Below are positions 1-10,205 of a stretch of 11,770 nt of DNA, piece after piece (the stretch's first letter is position 1; every line of letters starts with the position of its first letter). The notes under the pieces were generated by a model. The model had not been told where the DNA came from, ran no database searches, and saw only the letters and a list, made by a program, of their open reading frames with translations. The position numbers were made by a program, and so were the translations under genes. Source of the stretch: Conidiobolus incongruus B7586 (taxonomy: Eukaryota > Entomophthoromycota > Entomophthoromycetes > Entomophthorales > Conidiobolaceae); NCBI GenBank assembly GCA_000697335.1, contig JNEM01008806.1, positions 1 to 11,770 on the forward strand. The letters are read 5' to 3'.

Positions 1-3000
1 ATAAATAAATATTAAATAATATGTATTTTAGCTTTAAAATTATAAATTTCATAATAAATGGCAGTTTAATATAAAGCATTGTCTTTATAAGCTATTTACA
101 AATCTAAAATAATTTTAAATAATTAATGGTTAAGTTTTAATCAAATTAAAAGAGGACTTTTTAATAATTATTATTTAAATATAATTTGATTTAACCTTAA
201 ATTTTAAATTAAAAATATTTCAATAAAAAATTAAAAATGATATATGCAGTTTGGAAATATTAATTCTCTTATATAATTTATATATATTCTATTTTTTAAA
301 ACTAAATATATATTTGAAAAATCAACAAACTATAAAATTTATAATTTTTTTTCTTAACTGACATTACTTTATAATCCTAAAACCAGTATTAAATATTAAT
401 CAATTGATTACATTCTAAAAGGGTATTATTCAATCATAATAACATAATAAAATTACAATATGGTTTATTCTATAAAACAATTAATTGAATAAATACAAAA
501 TACACTATACATTACTTGATTTTAATGCCAAAATCAATTTGAAAAAATCATTATTGTTGATTAATTCAAACAAGTTCCACTCGTTTAAATCACTGTTTCT
601 AATATTTAATCATATAGTTAAATATTCTAAATTGAATTATTTTGGAAATTAATTGATAATCTGATTAAATGGTTCAGTATTTAACGCTCACGTTTCTTGT
701 TATAGAAATACTAAAATATTTAGAAATTCTTTTTATTCAAAATGATTATTAGATTCATATTTTCAAACCCTTAGAGTTATATTTCATCCCAATTTATTTA
801 ACACATGTTCTTTAAAACTGTATTCAACAATCATAAATAGGTCAATTTACATAAATACTCAAGTATTAACCATTATAATCATATTCTAGAATTATAGCTT
901 CAAACCCCAGGGTAAAATAGAATAGAATAGATGTTATCATGGACAAAGTGATTTTGAATTTTGCATTATTTTAATGATGTAGAAAATATGATATCAAAAT
1001 TAACATTCTTTATTATTATTTAATTTAAATAATAATTCAATTACATAATGAATGCAAAATATTTGATAAATTAAATTAACATCCAGTATCTAAAGTATAA
1101 ATTATTAATTTTGAAATCAGGTGTAAATTTAGAAATAATCAATATAAAATAATATTTGAATTTATATTAAATAACCATTATTTAAATTTTCCGTGAATAT
1201 AATATTTCTAACTTCTATTATAACTATTCTGGTTTAATTAAGATAATGGTATAATTTAAAAATGATTTTTAGATAGCAGAGATAAAGTTATATTAATATC
1301 TTCAATTACTCATTGGATATAATTCAGAGAACATGAAGATATTAAAAAAATTAAATTCAAATTTATCAAGTATAATATTATTTGATCCATTTTAGCAAAT
1401 TTATAAAAATAAATAAAATTTTATAAATAAAAAGTAAAAACATAATTTTCAAATCTTTTATCACATAATAAATGAAAAGATTTAAATTTTAATTGAATTA
1501 TTGTTATATTCAAATATAGTTAAGAAGTAATAACCAATTATTTCAATTATTAAATTATTCTCAGAATTAATTTTAAATCCTTTTAAAACATAATAATTTC
1601 CGATGTATAAGGACCATTATTCCTTCAGATTTTATATTAGTTTATACAACTAAATAGTATATATCTAAGCCTTGACATTCAATGTTTATGATATTGGTTT
1701 ATATTACTAACATATTCGAAATTTGTGATACTGAGTTCAATTTTTGATATTTTTATCAATCTACTATGCCTTCTTCCAATTTAGATCTTTGTAAGTATAT
1801 AAAATAAATTATGTAATTAATGCTGTTAAAGACTAATTTTTTAATGTAAGTAATAAATAGTTATTATAATAAATTTTTGATAAAGTAATATTAAAATCAC
1901 ATCTAAATAATGATATTCTGTTAAATTTAAATCCTTTTAGTCATCATCCTTCATCTCAACTTGGTATTAATATCCGTATATATTGAACTGATTATTATAA
2001 TTTTAATACTATCAACATCAATATAATTAATTACAAAATATTCATTATATTAATTCAAACATCTGTGTACATTCATTACCAGATCATATTGTTGAGATTA
2101 GGCAATTATTAAAAATGTATGGATACATCAAAATCACAATTTCCAATTGTCCTTAGATATATTGCTTAATTAACAATTATCCATATTAAATTTATATAGC
2201 TTAATCAATTTAAATATTTTATCTTGTAAAATAAAGTGGAAAATTCATCACAAATATATTCTTATTTGATTAATCTAATTACCTTAAAATAATTTTGATT
2301 ATTAAACCGTAATTTTTTTTTTCAATCTTGGAATATGTAAGTAATCATTTTCCTTAAGGCTGTGTGAATATTTTTTAGATTTAGAGTTTCTTCAATAATA
2401 TATTACTTATAACAAGTAATTGATTGTTATATATGCTGATATATAAATTGATCAACTTATCTCTGTTTGATCAAAAGTATTAATTTTAATAACTACCATT
2501 TCAAATGAAAATAAGACGATATTCGGAGTATCAGACTTTGATAAACATTTAAGTCTCTTGGTAAGATAAAGATGACCTGATTCATTTTTTAAAGGTAACT
2601 TATAACTAGATTCAGTGTTATTATAAGCATATAAATATGGTCAAATATCATCCCACTCTTACAATATCAATTTTGAATCACCTGTATCCCCCCTATTACC
2701 TCAATTGTTTGTTTACAGTTTCACCCTTACTAAAAAATTGATTGGTTTAATTTAAAAAAAAGTAAATAAACATTTTTAATGGTAAAATGATGGATTTTAA
2801 GTGAAGAATTTATCAGATCAAATAGGATCATTTTATTTTTATTAACAAATTTAAAATTATATTGATTTGTATTACATAATGAATTTAGTAATGTAATACT
2901 ATTTGATAGTTTAAACATTATTAATTAATATTTTTCAAATTTATTTTTAAGATGAAAATTAAAAAAATTTTTATATGATTTATTTCGTTTTAAAATGATT

Positions 3001-3589
3001 GAAATGTGTTTAGGATAAAATTAGAATGAATAATTAATATTATATTTAAACTATTTCAAATTTAATGCTATAAGTTTTAATAATAATAATATTAATAATA
3101 ATAGAATATGATTATAATTGATTTTAGCTCTCATTTAAATGAAATCAATTAACTAATATTTTTTAATATTACATCAAAAATTAATTCAAATTATATAATT
3201 TTTAATAAGTAAACAACATTCTTAATATTAAAAAATATTAGTAGTATTGCCCCTCAGACCCCCTATTATCCAAATAATTCTTGTAAGAACAATTGATTCT
3301 AATTTCATAATTCAATAATACAGGTTTATATTTATCATTAAATCATTATATAATAATAATAATAATATTAATATTAATAGAATAATTTGAGTAAATATTT
3401 TGAAAGTAAGTTGATGATTTGGATATTATATTACTAAAATTAATTGATATTCGCCAAGTAAACGAAAATTCTAATCTATTCAGTAATTATTAACTTGATT
3501 TTAATATAAGATTGGCGATCATTTAGATCCAAGATCAATTTTATTATATCCAACTGAACCTCATTCAATTTATAGCTAAGTTTTATAAA
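1..3589. other. AT-rich intergenic DNA, no gene supported
   Basis: All six frames are closed by frequent stops, and the longest open stretches are short and rich in Ile, Asn, Lys, Phe and Leu, as expected of AT-rich noise. GC is about 15-20% by eye. CpG occurs at scattered places (for example near 580, 685, 1193, 1717, 2517 and 3452). In four sampled 60-base rows TpA is less frequent than ApT (27 to 38), so this flank does not carry the RIP-like signature of the transposon further right. Short (AAT)n-like tracts lie near 3079-3103 and 3349-3380. I see no tRNA, no coding remnant and no terminal repeats. Confidence 0.75.
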
Positions 3590-3672
3590 TTTGACTTAGT
3601 AAACCCTTTTTATACCCTTATGGTGTATTTCTCATATTATCCCATAGTATCTATTGATTAACATTTGAATTC

Positions 3673-4002
3673 TGATTGGATACTCTTTGTTTCGAGATCA
3701 AGTGACTTCTATAGGGTGGATAATTTCCTATATTGAATTTATTTAGAAACCCTGAATATGCGAAATCTGAATCTACCAATCACCAATAGTAATTTCAATT
3801 TCCTTATTTATTTATTTTGAATTTAAGAAATTGTTGGTGAATCTTAAGCTAATATTACTATTATTAATCAACTATTTCATTAATTCAGTTCATAATTAAG
3901 GTTGATTTAATTACTAGAAATTCATTGATAAGCAATCAAATTCGCAATCTTACCTGATTGGTTGTTTCTCGAAATTATCATCATTTGGGAAAATGTGATT
4001 GG
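3673..4002. promoter_or_regulatory. Clustered CCAAT/ATTGG pentamers upstream of the zinc-finger gene
   Basis: ATTGG or CCAAT occurs at 3675-3679 (-), 3776-3780 (+), 3783-3787 (+), 3957-3961 (-) and 3998-4002 (-), and again at 4210-4214 (+) and 4594-4598 (-). Four of these are the fuller CCAATCA/TGATTGG form (3673-3679, 3776-3782, 3955-3961, 3996-4002). For seven pentamers in about 920 bases I would expect one or two at this composition. The fungal HAP/CBC (NF-Y) complex binds CCAATCA-like sites, so this could be the activator region for the gene at 4705. Single copies of the heptamer also occur at 2739-2745 and 7182-7188, so the motif is not exclusive to this stretch. Regulatory function is inferred. 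Confidence 0.35.
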
Positions 4003-4027
4003 ATGTTAGTTGGGAATGGGGGTTTGA

Positions 4028-4034
4028 TATAAAA
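4028..4034 (+). promoter_or_regulatory. TATA-like element TATAAAA
   Basis: TATAAAA stands just downstream of the CCAAT cluster and just before the last upstream ATGs (4034 and 4039). From 4042 to the start codon there is no further ATG. If transcription starts some tens of bases downstream of this box, the whole leader would be free of upstream starts, which makes the placement attractive. TATA-like words are common in such AT-rich DNA, so the call rests on position alone. Confidence 0.25.
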
Positions 4035-4041
4035 TGCAATG

Positions 4042-4704
4042 GGAGGCCCATCGAGAGGTCACTTTTGTTTACATTTTTCTTGAATTCAGAGTGAATAAGT
4101 GTTTCTTTAATTAGAATTATATTCTGACTTGGGCATTTTATTCCCCCACATCTTGAATTTCCCTCCACATCCTGTCATATTCTTCAGGCCTCTTTTATCC
4201 CGCTAACAGCCAATCTCAACCTTATTAGAGTTCTCAATTCATTCCCAACTAAGGATATACCCTTTATATTTCTTTGTTGTGGTATTGTTGTCATTTAATA
4301 TCGTTTACTTTTATTAGACAAACCGAATTCTGTGGGGAAAGTTATCATACCTTTTCTCACTTGTATACCCTAGCATACTATTCATTCATCTTAAGAATAT
4401 CAATTTAAGTTTTCGTTATATTGTTTTAATTTCCGATCCTTGTTTTGGTTGATTACTTGAGTTAATTGCTCTAATTCCTAACCAAAACTAATCCCTACAC
4501 TTGTTAAATTATTGTTTACCTTATTCTAGTTTATTTTATTAACCTTCTATTTGAGTGAATTAATTCTCCACACTCTATTCTTATTCTTTCCTAATTGGAT
4601 CATCTTTTCCTTGTATTCATATTTAAACAGGGATCATCCTTTTATTTATCTTTGTTCTTTGCATTTTCAAATAACCACCACCTTTAACTCTCCCCAATTA
4701 TAAT
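4042..4704 (+). other. Probable 5' leader of the zinc-finger gene, ATG-free
   Basis: No ATG occurs on the plus strand across these 663 bases, whereas about seven to nine would be expected from base composition. The stretch is pyrimidine-rich and G-poor (about 10% G from 4141 to 4680). It is less AT-rich than the distal flanks and runs straight into the start codon. Absence of upstream starts is the usual mark of selection on a transcribed, scanned leader. An intron inside the leader is possible (for example an AG at 4629-4630 after an AT-rich tract), but no donor is convincing. The transcription start itself cannot be placed from sequence. Confidence 0.45.
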
Positions 4705-6349
4705 ATGGAGTTTTCTACGGTTGGTCGAAGTCCCGGTGACTCGACCTCCCCATTTTCTAACGTGTCGCTCTCCGATAGCTTGACTCATTCTCTCCACTCT
4801 AATTCAGCTCCTTTCGTTCCTATACAAACCAAACAACTTGGCAATGAACCTTTGACTAAAAGACTACCTCCTACTGGTCAATTAGCCAAAAAATCTACTA
4901 AATCCAATAACGAATTATCAAAATCTCCTAGCTCAAAAGGTAATTAATTCTCTCAACATTGGTCTTCTTTAGAATCATGCAAGCATATATGAATATCACT
5001 CTACCTTGCTTATCCAAACAAAATTATATCATTCAATCAAGTCTTTGTTACTAATCCTGTTTAACATTTTAGTTCAACATGTACCCTGTAAATTCTTCAA
5101 AAATGGTGCTTGTACAGCAGGAAAAAACTGTGTTTTCTCTCATTCAAAAGATGTTGAACCAGAAAATTTAATATGTAAATATTATACAAAAGGAAATTGT
5201 AAATTTGGTAATAAATGTGCTTTATCTCATGGACTTGCGGATAAAAACAAACAGAATAATAATAATAACTCTAATCGAAAGCAATCAACACGAAACACTT
5301 CTTCAGGTCAAAGTATTCCACGACCGCCCATGTCTGACCCTAGTTCTCAGTTTCTCAAAGATCAATCCGCTCTGGAAGCTGAGATCGAGAGTAAATTGAG
5401 TATGTTTAAGTTGGACGATAGTAGTGTCCCCATGCCTCAAACCACTTTTAGTGGCTACCCATCTTTTACTACTTCGAGCTTTTCTAATAATATTCCAGCA
5501 CGACCTTCCCTGTACTCAAGTTTGGCTCCTCTTAAGAAAAGCTCTTTCTCTGAAGCTCCTCACATGACGAGCCAACCTTCCTTTTCTATGTTTGCAAATT
5601 CGCTGAGCGGAGCTAATTTTGGGTTATCCAATCTTGAACGCAGCAACTTCATATCCAGACCTTTGGCCCCTCTTCATACTGGTAATCGAACGCGATCTTC
5701 CAATCAGTATGTTAATTTTCTCTCTGATGATGAAGACTCCCAGCTGTCTTATCTCCAGCCTAACCCTTCTCATTTCCGCATGAATCCTCATAATAACTTC
5801 AATATGCACTCTCATCAACCACTTGGACAGAATCTCTCTTCTGGAAATTTTAGTTCATTTCCACAATCTGCGGAAACTAGTGGCATCTTGCCATCTTCCC
5901 TAGATGAGTTACTCACTCCCAGAGAATTATCGTTGAGAAATCCCTCTAATAATTCTTCATCTTCACCCCAACCTTTTTCCAATACTCGTCTTCCTAGCCA
6001 CTTTCCTTGGAAGCAGCAAGGATTCGCAGAATCAAATGGCCCTGTTCCCATTTCATTGAGGAGCAGTCAGCATCCAATGAACAACTCTGGTGTCTTAGGT
6101 AGTTCCCTTCCCGCTGGCTCATCTCTCGGTATTTCGAATTATCCTCGGGATGTTTCCACACTTCCCAATGGGTTGCAAATCTCTAGCCGACAGAACCATG
6201 AACTGGAGACAGACCACGATAACTTCCACACTACAAGTAGTACAACTGATGACGAAGATGAGGTTAATACCTTTCAAATGGAAGGAGAGGAAAATTACTG
6301 GTCAATAATGTCTCAGTCGCAAAGCGGAATACCACATACGGCTATCTAA
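4705..6349 (+). CDS. Fungal twin CCCH zinc-finger protein, Lee1/makorin-like; two exons (4705-4939, 5073-6349)
   Basis: Splicing joins 235 and 1277 bases into 504 codons, giving 503 residues. The ATG has A at -3 and G at +4, and an in-frame TAA lies at 4672-4674. The junction makes Val79 and leads straight into the finger region. Finger 1 uses C84, C92, C98 and H102, and finger 2 uses C113, C121, C127 and H131. Both are CX7CX5CX3H, with ten residues between them. Such fingers usually bind single-stranded RNA. The first 78 residues are Ser/Pro-rich. After the fingers come an Asn run, a short charged stretch (LEAEIESKLSMFKLDD) and a long Ser/Pro/Asn-rich disordered tail. The tail holds an acidic SDDEDS at 296-301 and LPSSLDELLTP at 351-361. 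The C-terminus is acidic (TTDDEDEVN). Fungal two-finger proteins related to yeast Lee1 share this layout and the LPSSLxxLLTP motif. Their function is poorly known, with RNA binding and post-transcriptional control the likely role. No RING domain follows, so this is not a true makorin. Confidence 0.9.
4940..5072 (+). other. Spliceosomal intron, 133 bases, phase 1
   Basis: The donor is G|GTAATT at 4940 and the acceptor is TTTTAG ending at 5072. A TACTAAT branch-point match lies at 5049-5055, with its likely branch A about 18 bases before the 3' end. Reading on from exon 1 without splicing meets TAA at 4945-4947. Exon 2 cannot begin with its own ATG before the first finger, so removal of this intron is needed to make a sensible protein. 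The splice restores Val79-Gln-His-Val-Pro-Cys, the typical entry to the first finger in this family. Confidence 0.88.
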
Positions 6350-6680
6350 TGAACCTCAACTTCTGTGTTAAATATCAACCAAAAATTACCCTAATTCGAT
6401 CCTTTGTTCCTCTCTATTATCCTTTCATTACACCTCATTCGTCAATTAGACCACACCTCCGCCTCCATAATACTTTCACAACTATAGCTTATTTAAAATC
6501 AGGCATCAGTGTGTATATAAGTCATCATTCTCCCTAAAATCCCGTAACTAATTTCTATATAATATTTTAATCTTTTTAACACTTTTTCTACCACTCTCAA
6601 CCTTCTTGTCACCGCAAAAAATAATAGGCCATTCATTCAAAATGTTCAAGTTGTAAATTTCAATAAAAATTATAGGTGAT
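6350..6680 (+). terminator. 3' UTR with probable polyadenylation signal
   Basis: After the TAA at 6347-6349 the DNA stays C-rich and moderately GC-rich for about 280 bases, then falls into AT-rich sequence near 6640. AATAAA at 6662-6667 lies right at that change and is the best polyadenylation signal candidate. A 62-codon frame at 6349-6537 overlaps the stop codon. I read it as untranslated sequence because it shows no domain and its composition simply follows the C-rich UTR. The cleavage site is not visible. Confidence 0.5.
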
Positions 6681-7074
6681 CTTTAATTTTTAGTAAATTA
6701 TTGATGTAACTAATATATCGTTTCAAGAAATTTATTTAAACTTAATATTAATATTACTGTTGTCTAAACATCAACAACGAATATCAGTTTATTTAATATA
6801 ACTAAATCAAGTTATATTAATTCAAATTGATTAATTTTTAGCAATATGGAAATTTAATATAAATTTTGAATTGTTGAGTTAATTTGTTCAATATTAATAT
6901 TTATTATTTCATTGTTTTTACTATATGATTAAATGTGAATTTTATTAAAAATTTACAGATTTCAAGAATATTATACTCATTGTGAACAGAATTTTACAAT
7001 GAATCTAACAATTCTTGTTGAGAGCAAAAGCTAATATAAAAGAATTTTAATCTTTCAGATGAAAATTTAATGGT

Positions 7075-7097
7075 GGCATGAAATTATTATTCATGCC
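7075..7097. repeat. Perfect 8-bp inverted repeat with 7-base loop
   Basis: GGCATGAA (7075-7082) and TTCATGCC (7090-7097) are exact reverse complements around ATTATTA. The arms contain four G/C pairs in a region where G and C are scarce, so it stands out. It has no T-run like a polymerase III terminator and no adjacent gene. It may be a protein-binding site, a hairpin or chance. Confidence 0.5.
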
Positions 7098-8306
7098 GTG
7101 AAATTTAACAAACTATTCATTTTTCATTAATGAGGTAATTTTTACACAATACTTAAAGTATATTTATTCAGAAGTTTTTTACCAATCAGGCTACGCTTCT
7201 GAGGGATATTTATATATTTAATATGATATACCTGAAAAGATATTTTGAACAATATTTATCTATTAAAATAATAATTTAAGTAAAATAACGCATAGTATTA
7301 ATATATTGTTTTTATAACTAAATATCAAATTATTTTATCATTTAATGACTTTTTTTTTTGAAAAATAACTAACTATTTGATGATAAACACAAATATTCAG
7401 TTATCAGTTATTATAAAAGCTCCACCAATATATACATCTACTTCATGATTGATTACTTTTACTAAAGATTATTGAAGTAAATGAATAATAACATCTTCGT
7501 TATATTCAATATAATCTAATTAATTCTTTATGTTGTGATAATCAATATATCAGAAATTTTGGATACTAGTGTGAATTTTAAATAATTTGTTGATAATATA
7601 ACTAGTAATTAATAATAAATTTATTACTCTTTTTTAAATTTCTATCTGTGATTTGATAAAATTTGATTTTAGGTTTTAATTGATAAATTTTATATCACCA
7701 TTGTATATTATTCTGGTTATATTATGTTTTATAGTTACTTATCTGGATTTTAGGATATAAAATATCATTACTATTGTTAATTTAATATATACAAAATTAA
7801 ATCTAAACTGTGAATCCATTACATTAATTAAATATATTGTATTAAAGGTGTGCATTTCTGAATGAAGGTTTACTTAAATCTTAATTTATTTGAAGTAAAG
7901 CTATTTAATTCAATTGTCACTTATAATCTTAATATTTATTCTCAATTAATTTAGAATCTTTTAAAGTAGTCATATCGTAATATCAAAATTAATCCATTAT
8001 TACTTTGTTAAACTTGTATTTCTTTGTTTATTTTAAATTAACAGTAATTATATCTTTTTTATTTTTAATTATATTTAATCAATTATATAATTTCTATATA
8101 AGCACTTAATTTATTTAATTCAATTTTTTCTCACTATAATTTCATTACTATTAATGATAAATGATAAAATATTGTATAAAATAGAATAATAGTTTTTAAT
8201 AAGAATTTATTAATAATATAATAAGTAAAATAAATTAAATTATTATATATATTATATTATGATAATATAAAATCATTTTATATTTATTTCATATATTATT
8301 TTCAAG

Positions 8307-8377
8307 ATATATATATATATATATGACTACACTGTAAATTAATCTTTTAATAATATATATATATATATATATATATA
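8307..8377. repeat. Two (AT)n microsatellites
   Basis: One tract of nine AT units spans 8307-8324. A second of about twelve units spans 8353-8377. They are separated by 28 bases of non-repetitive sequence. They are simple sequence repeats and likely length-variable. Confidence 0.9.
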
Positions 8378-8980
8378 ACCAAAAATCAAGAATCATGATA
8401 ACTGACTTGTTAAAGTATTTTCCTCTTTCTCAAACTATACATTATGATAAATTTGAGTAATCATTGATGATCTGTTGTGTCTTTTAGATCTATGATTATT
8501 ATTGTTTTTTAATTCATTAGATGTGGGTAAAGGAGGTTGAAAGTAGACTTTGGTTAAGGATATATAATCTGAATATTGGATGCTCTAATTATCTGGTCCT
8601 AAAATGAATATATTAATATAGTATAACAATAGTAATAGAATTGATTTCAAATTGATATTAATATGATAATAGGTAATAATATCAATATCCTTATAGATAG
8701 GTTCAATTAATTAATATACCTTGTAAATAATAAGAATATTATTCAGGTACCAGACCCTTATATAAAGCATATTATAAAACTTATAAGTATAGCTAAAGAC
8801 ATTATAAAGGTTGATTTTAATATTAAAATATAATTTTAAAGTTTAAATTAAATGATTAATTTTTTTATAAGCTGTTGTGATTAATATTACCATAGAATTA
8901 AAAAAATGGGAAATTTTTTAATTTCTGATTTTTCAAACATATTATTAGTTTCAAATAAAAAAATATATACAAAACAAATA

Positions 8981-9007
8981 GGAAAGTAAATAGTTTTAAA
9001 TTATATA
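8981..9007 (+). repeat. Candidate left terminal inverted repeat of the mariner
   Basis: It starts GGAAAGTAAATAGTT, preceded by TA at 8979-8980. It resembles the right end only after allowing transitions and small gaps, and the first two bases disagree (GG against CC). The AT-rich background makes chance similarity easy. Confidence 0.35.
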
Positions 9008-9109
9008 TATATATAATAACTTTTTTGATTAAAAAAATAGTTTTTTTAAAATTAGTTATTTAATTTAATTATATTTAAACTAAATAGTAACTATTAAAAG
9101 TTTTTTATT

Positions 9110-10102
9110 TTAGTATTAGTAAAACTTAACTATAAACCCTCTAAAATCATTTAAAATTTACAAGCAACTTTTAGTAATAAAATATTATCTAAATCAACAA
9201 TTTATTACTAGGTAAATTACTTTAAGATTAAGAAAGAAATTACCTAAAACCTATTAAAATTTAAAAAAATAATTTCAACTGTTACTCTTTTAATTATTAA
9301 TAAAGTAAAAAAATATTTTCAAAAGTACCTTTTTATTTCAGCTAAAGAATTATTAAAACACTTTAATATTAGTTACATAAGTATTTTATATATATTAAAG
9401 TTTAAATTAAAATTAATTAATAAAAATATAAAATAGATACATTATAATTTAACTAAAACTTAAAAAAAGCTAGGGTAACTATTGTTAAATAAAACTTACT
9501 AAGGTATAATTAAAAACTAAAGCTTTTACAGTAAATTATTATAATAAATAAATCTTAGATTTTTTTTATATAATCTTTTATTAAAACATAAATCAAAATG
9601 TTAAATTAAGTTAAATTAACCCCCTCTATAAATTTCTTTAAATAAATACTTTATTGATAAATAAATGTTAATTATAATAATAAATTATAATAACATATGC
9701 TATTCTTATTTAGTTTTTAAAAGAAAATTAATTAATAGTAAACTTTATATTTCTTTTTTAAATAAAACTATTTCTAATTATTATTCTTAATATAATTTAA
9801 GAAAACCTATTATTTTACATGATAATTATTAAATACATAAATTTAAAATTGTAAAAAACTTTTTAATTAAAAATAACTGGAAAAAACTACCATATCTAGT
9901 ATATTCCTTAAATTATAACCTATGTGATTATAATTATTTTAGGTAATTAAAAAACTAACTTACAAGAAAAAAAATTCCTACAGGAAAATTTAATTGGTTT
10001 GTAAAATATCAAATTTCAGTCTTTAATAAAAAAAACTATTTTTTAGGTGTTAGATCTTTACTAAAAGTATAGCAAAAAGTTATTAGAAATAAAAGAAATT
10101 AA
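9110..10102 (+). pseudogene. Mariner transposase remnant, riddled with stops
   Basis: A single frame (codons in phase with 9161) can be followed for nearly 1 kb. In order it shows: a first helix-turn-helix ending in STIYY*VNYF (9194-9223; families have W at the stop); a second with AKELLKHFNISYISI (from 9341); IHYNLT at 9437-9454 (family WVPHxLT); IILHDN ending at 9826 (second catalytic Asp, 9821-9823); NLCDYNYF, with the third Asp at 9926-9928 (family NPCDYxLF); and SLLKV*QKVIRNKRN near the C-terminus (family SLPKRWQKxIxxxGxY). The second and third Asp are 35 residues apart, the mariner DD34D spacing. The first Asp site (family DESW) reads Asn-Lys-Ser-stop at 9547-9558, in a neighbouring frame, so a small compensated shift lies there. 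I count about eighteen in-frame stops. The gene is dead; it once encoded the cut-and-paste enzyme for TA targets. Confidence 0.9.
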
Positions 10103-10205
10103 TAATTTTATATTATATATTTATTTTTACTTTTTATATATTAAAATGTTTACTTTTTTTCAATCACAAAAAATTCCCATTATTTAAATTACAAAGTAAT
10201 AGTAC

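Larger units (their letters stand above)
6681..8978. other. AT-rich intergenic DNA, no gene supported
   Basis: No frame longer than noise is present. The stretch holds a palindrome at 7075-7097, two (AT)n tracts at 8307-8377 and a locally G-richer patch around 8521-8607. That patch contains a 28-codon plus-strand frame (MWVKEVESRLWLRIY...) which I do not recognise. No CpG is seen from 7978 onward in this stretch. I see no tRNA or transposon ends apart from those of the mariner that follows. Confidence 0.7.

Noticed and set aside
2730-2918. 62-codon minus-strand frame in the left flank
   Set aside because: It is made almost only of residues with AT-rich codons, with no motif and no regulatory context.
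2688-3268. Shared CCCCCTATTA at 2688-2698 and 3259-3268
   Set aside because: The similarity does not extend into the flanks, so no repeat unit can be claimed.
3451-3518. Inverted pair TCGCCAA / TTGGCGA
   Set aside because: Only seven bases match, with a 54-base spacer and no further support. It may be chance.
5006-5072. Upstream extension of the zinc-finger exon as coding (a frame starting at a TTG)
   Set aside because: It begins in the intron, has no ATG before the first finger, and is hydrophobic unlike the rest of the protein. The TACTAAT branch point and TTTTAG acceptor explain it as intron.
5624-6051. Minus-strand frames of 64 and 78 codons opposite exon 2
   Set aside because: They are antisense shadows of the real coding frame with no recognisable domain.
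6349-6537. 62-codon plus-strand frame overlapping the stop codon
   Set aside because: Its composition follows the C-rich 3' UTR, it shows no motif, and a one-base overlap with the stop is incidental.
8890-8912. Alternative left end of the mariner (TA then CCATAGAATTAAAAAAATG)
   Set aside because: It shares the CC start and several bases with the right end, but it lies outside the block with the RIP-like signature and fits the inner right-end sequence less well than 8981. It is kept only as an alternative.
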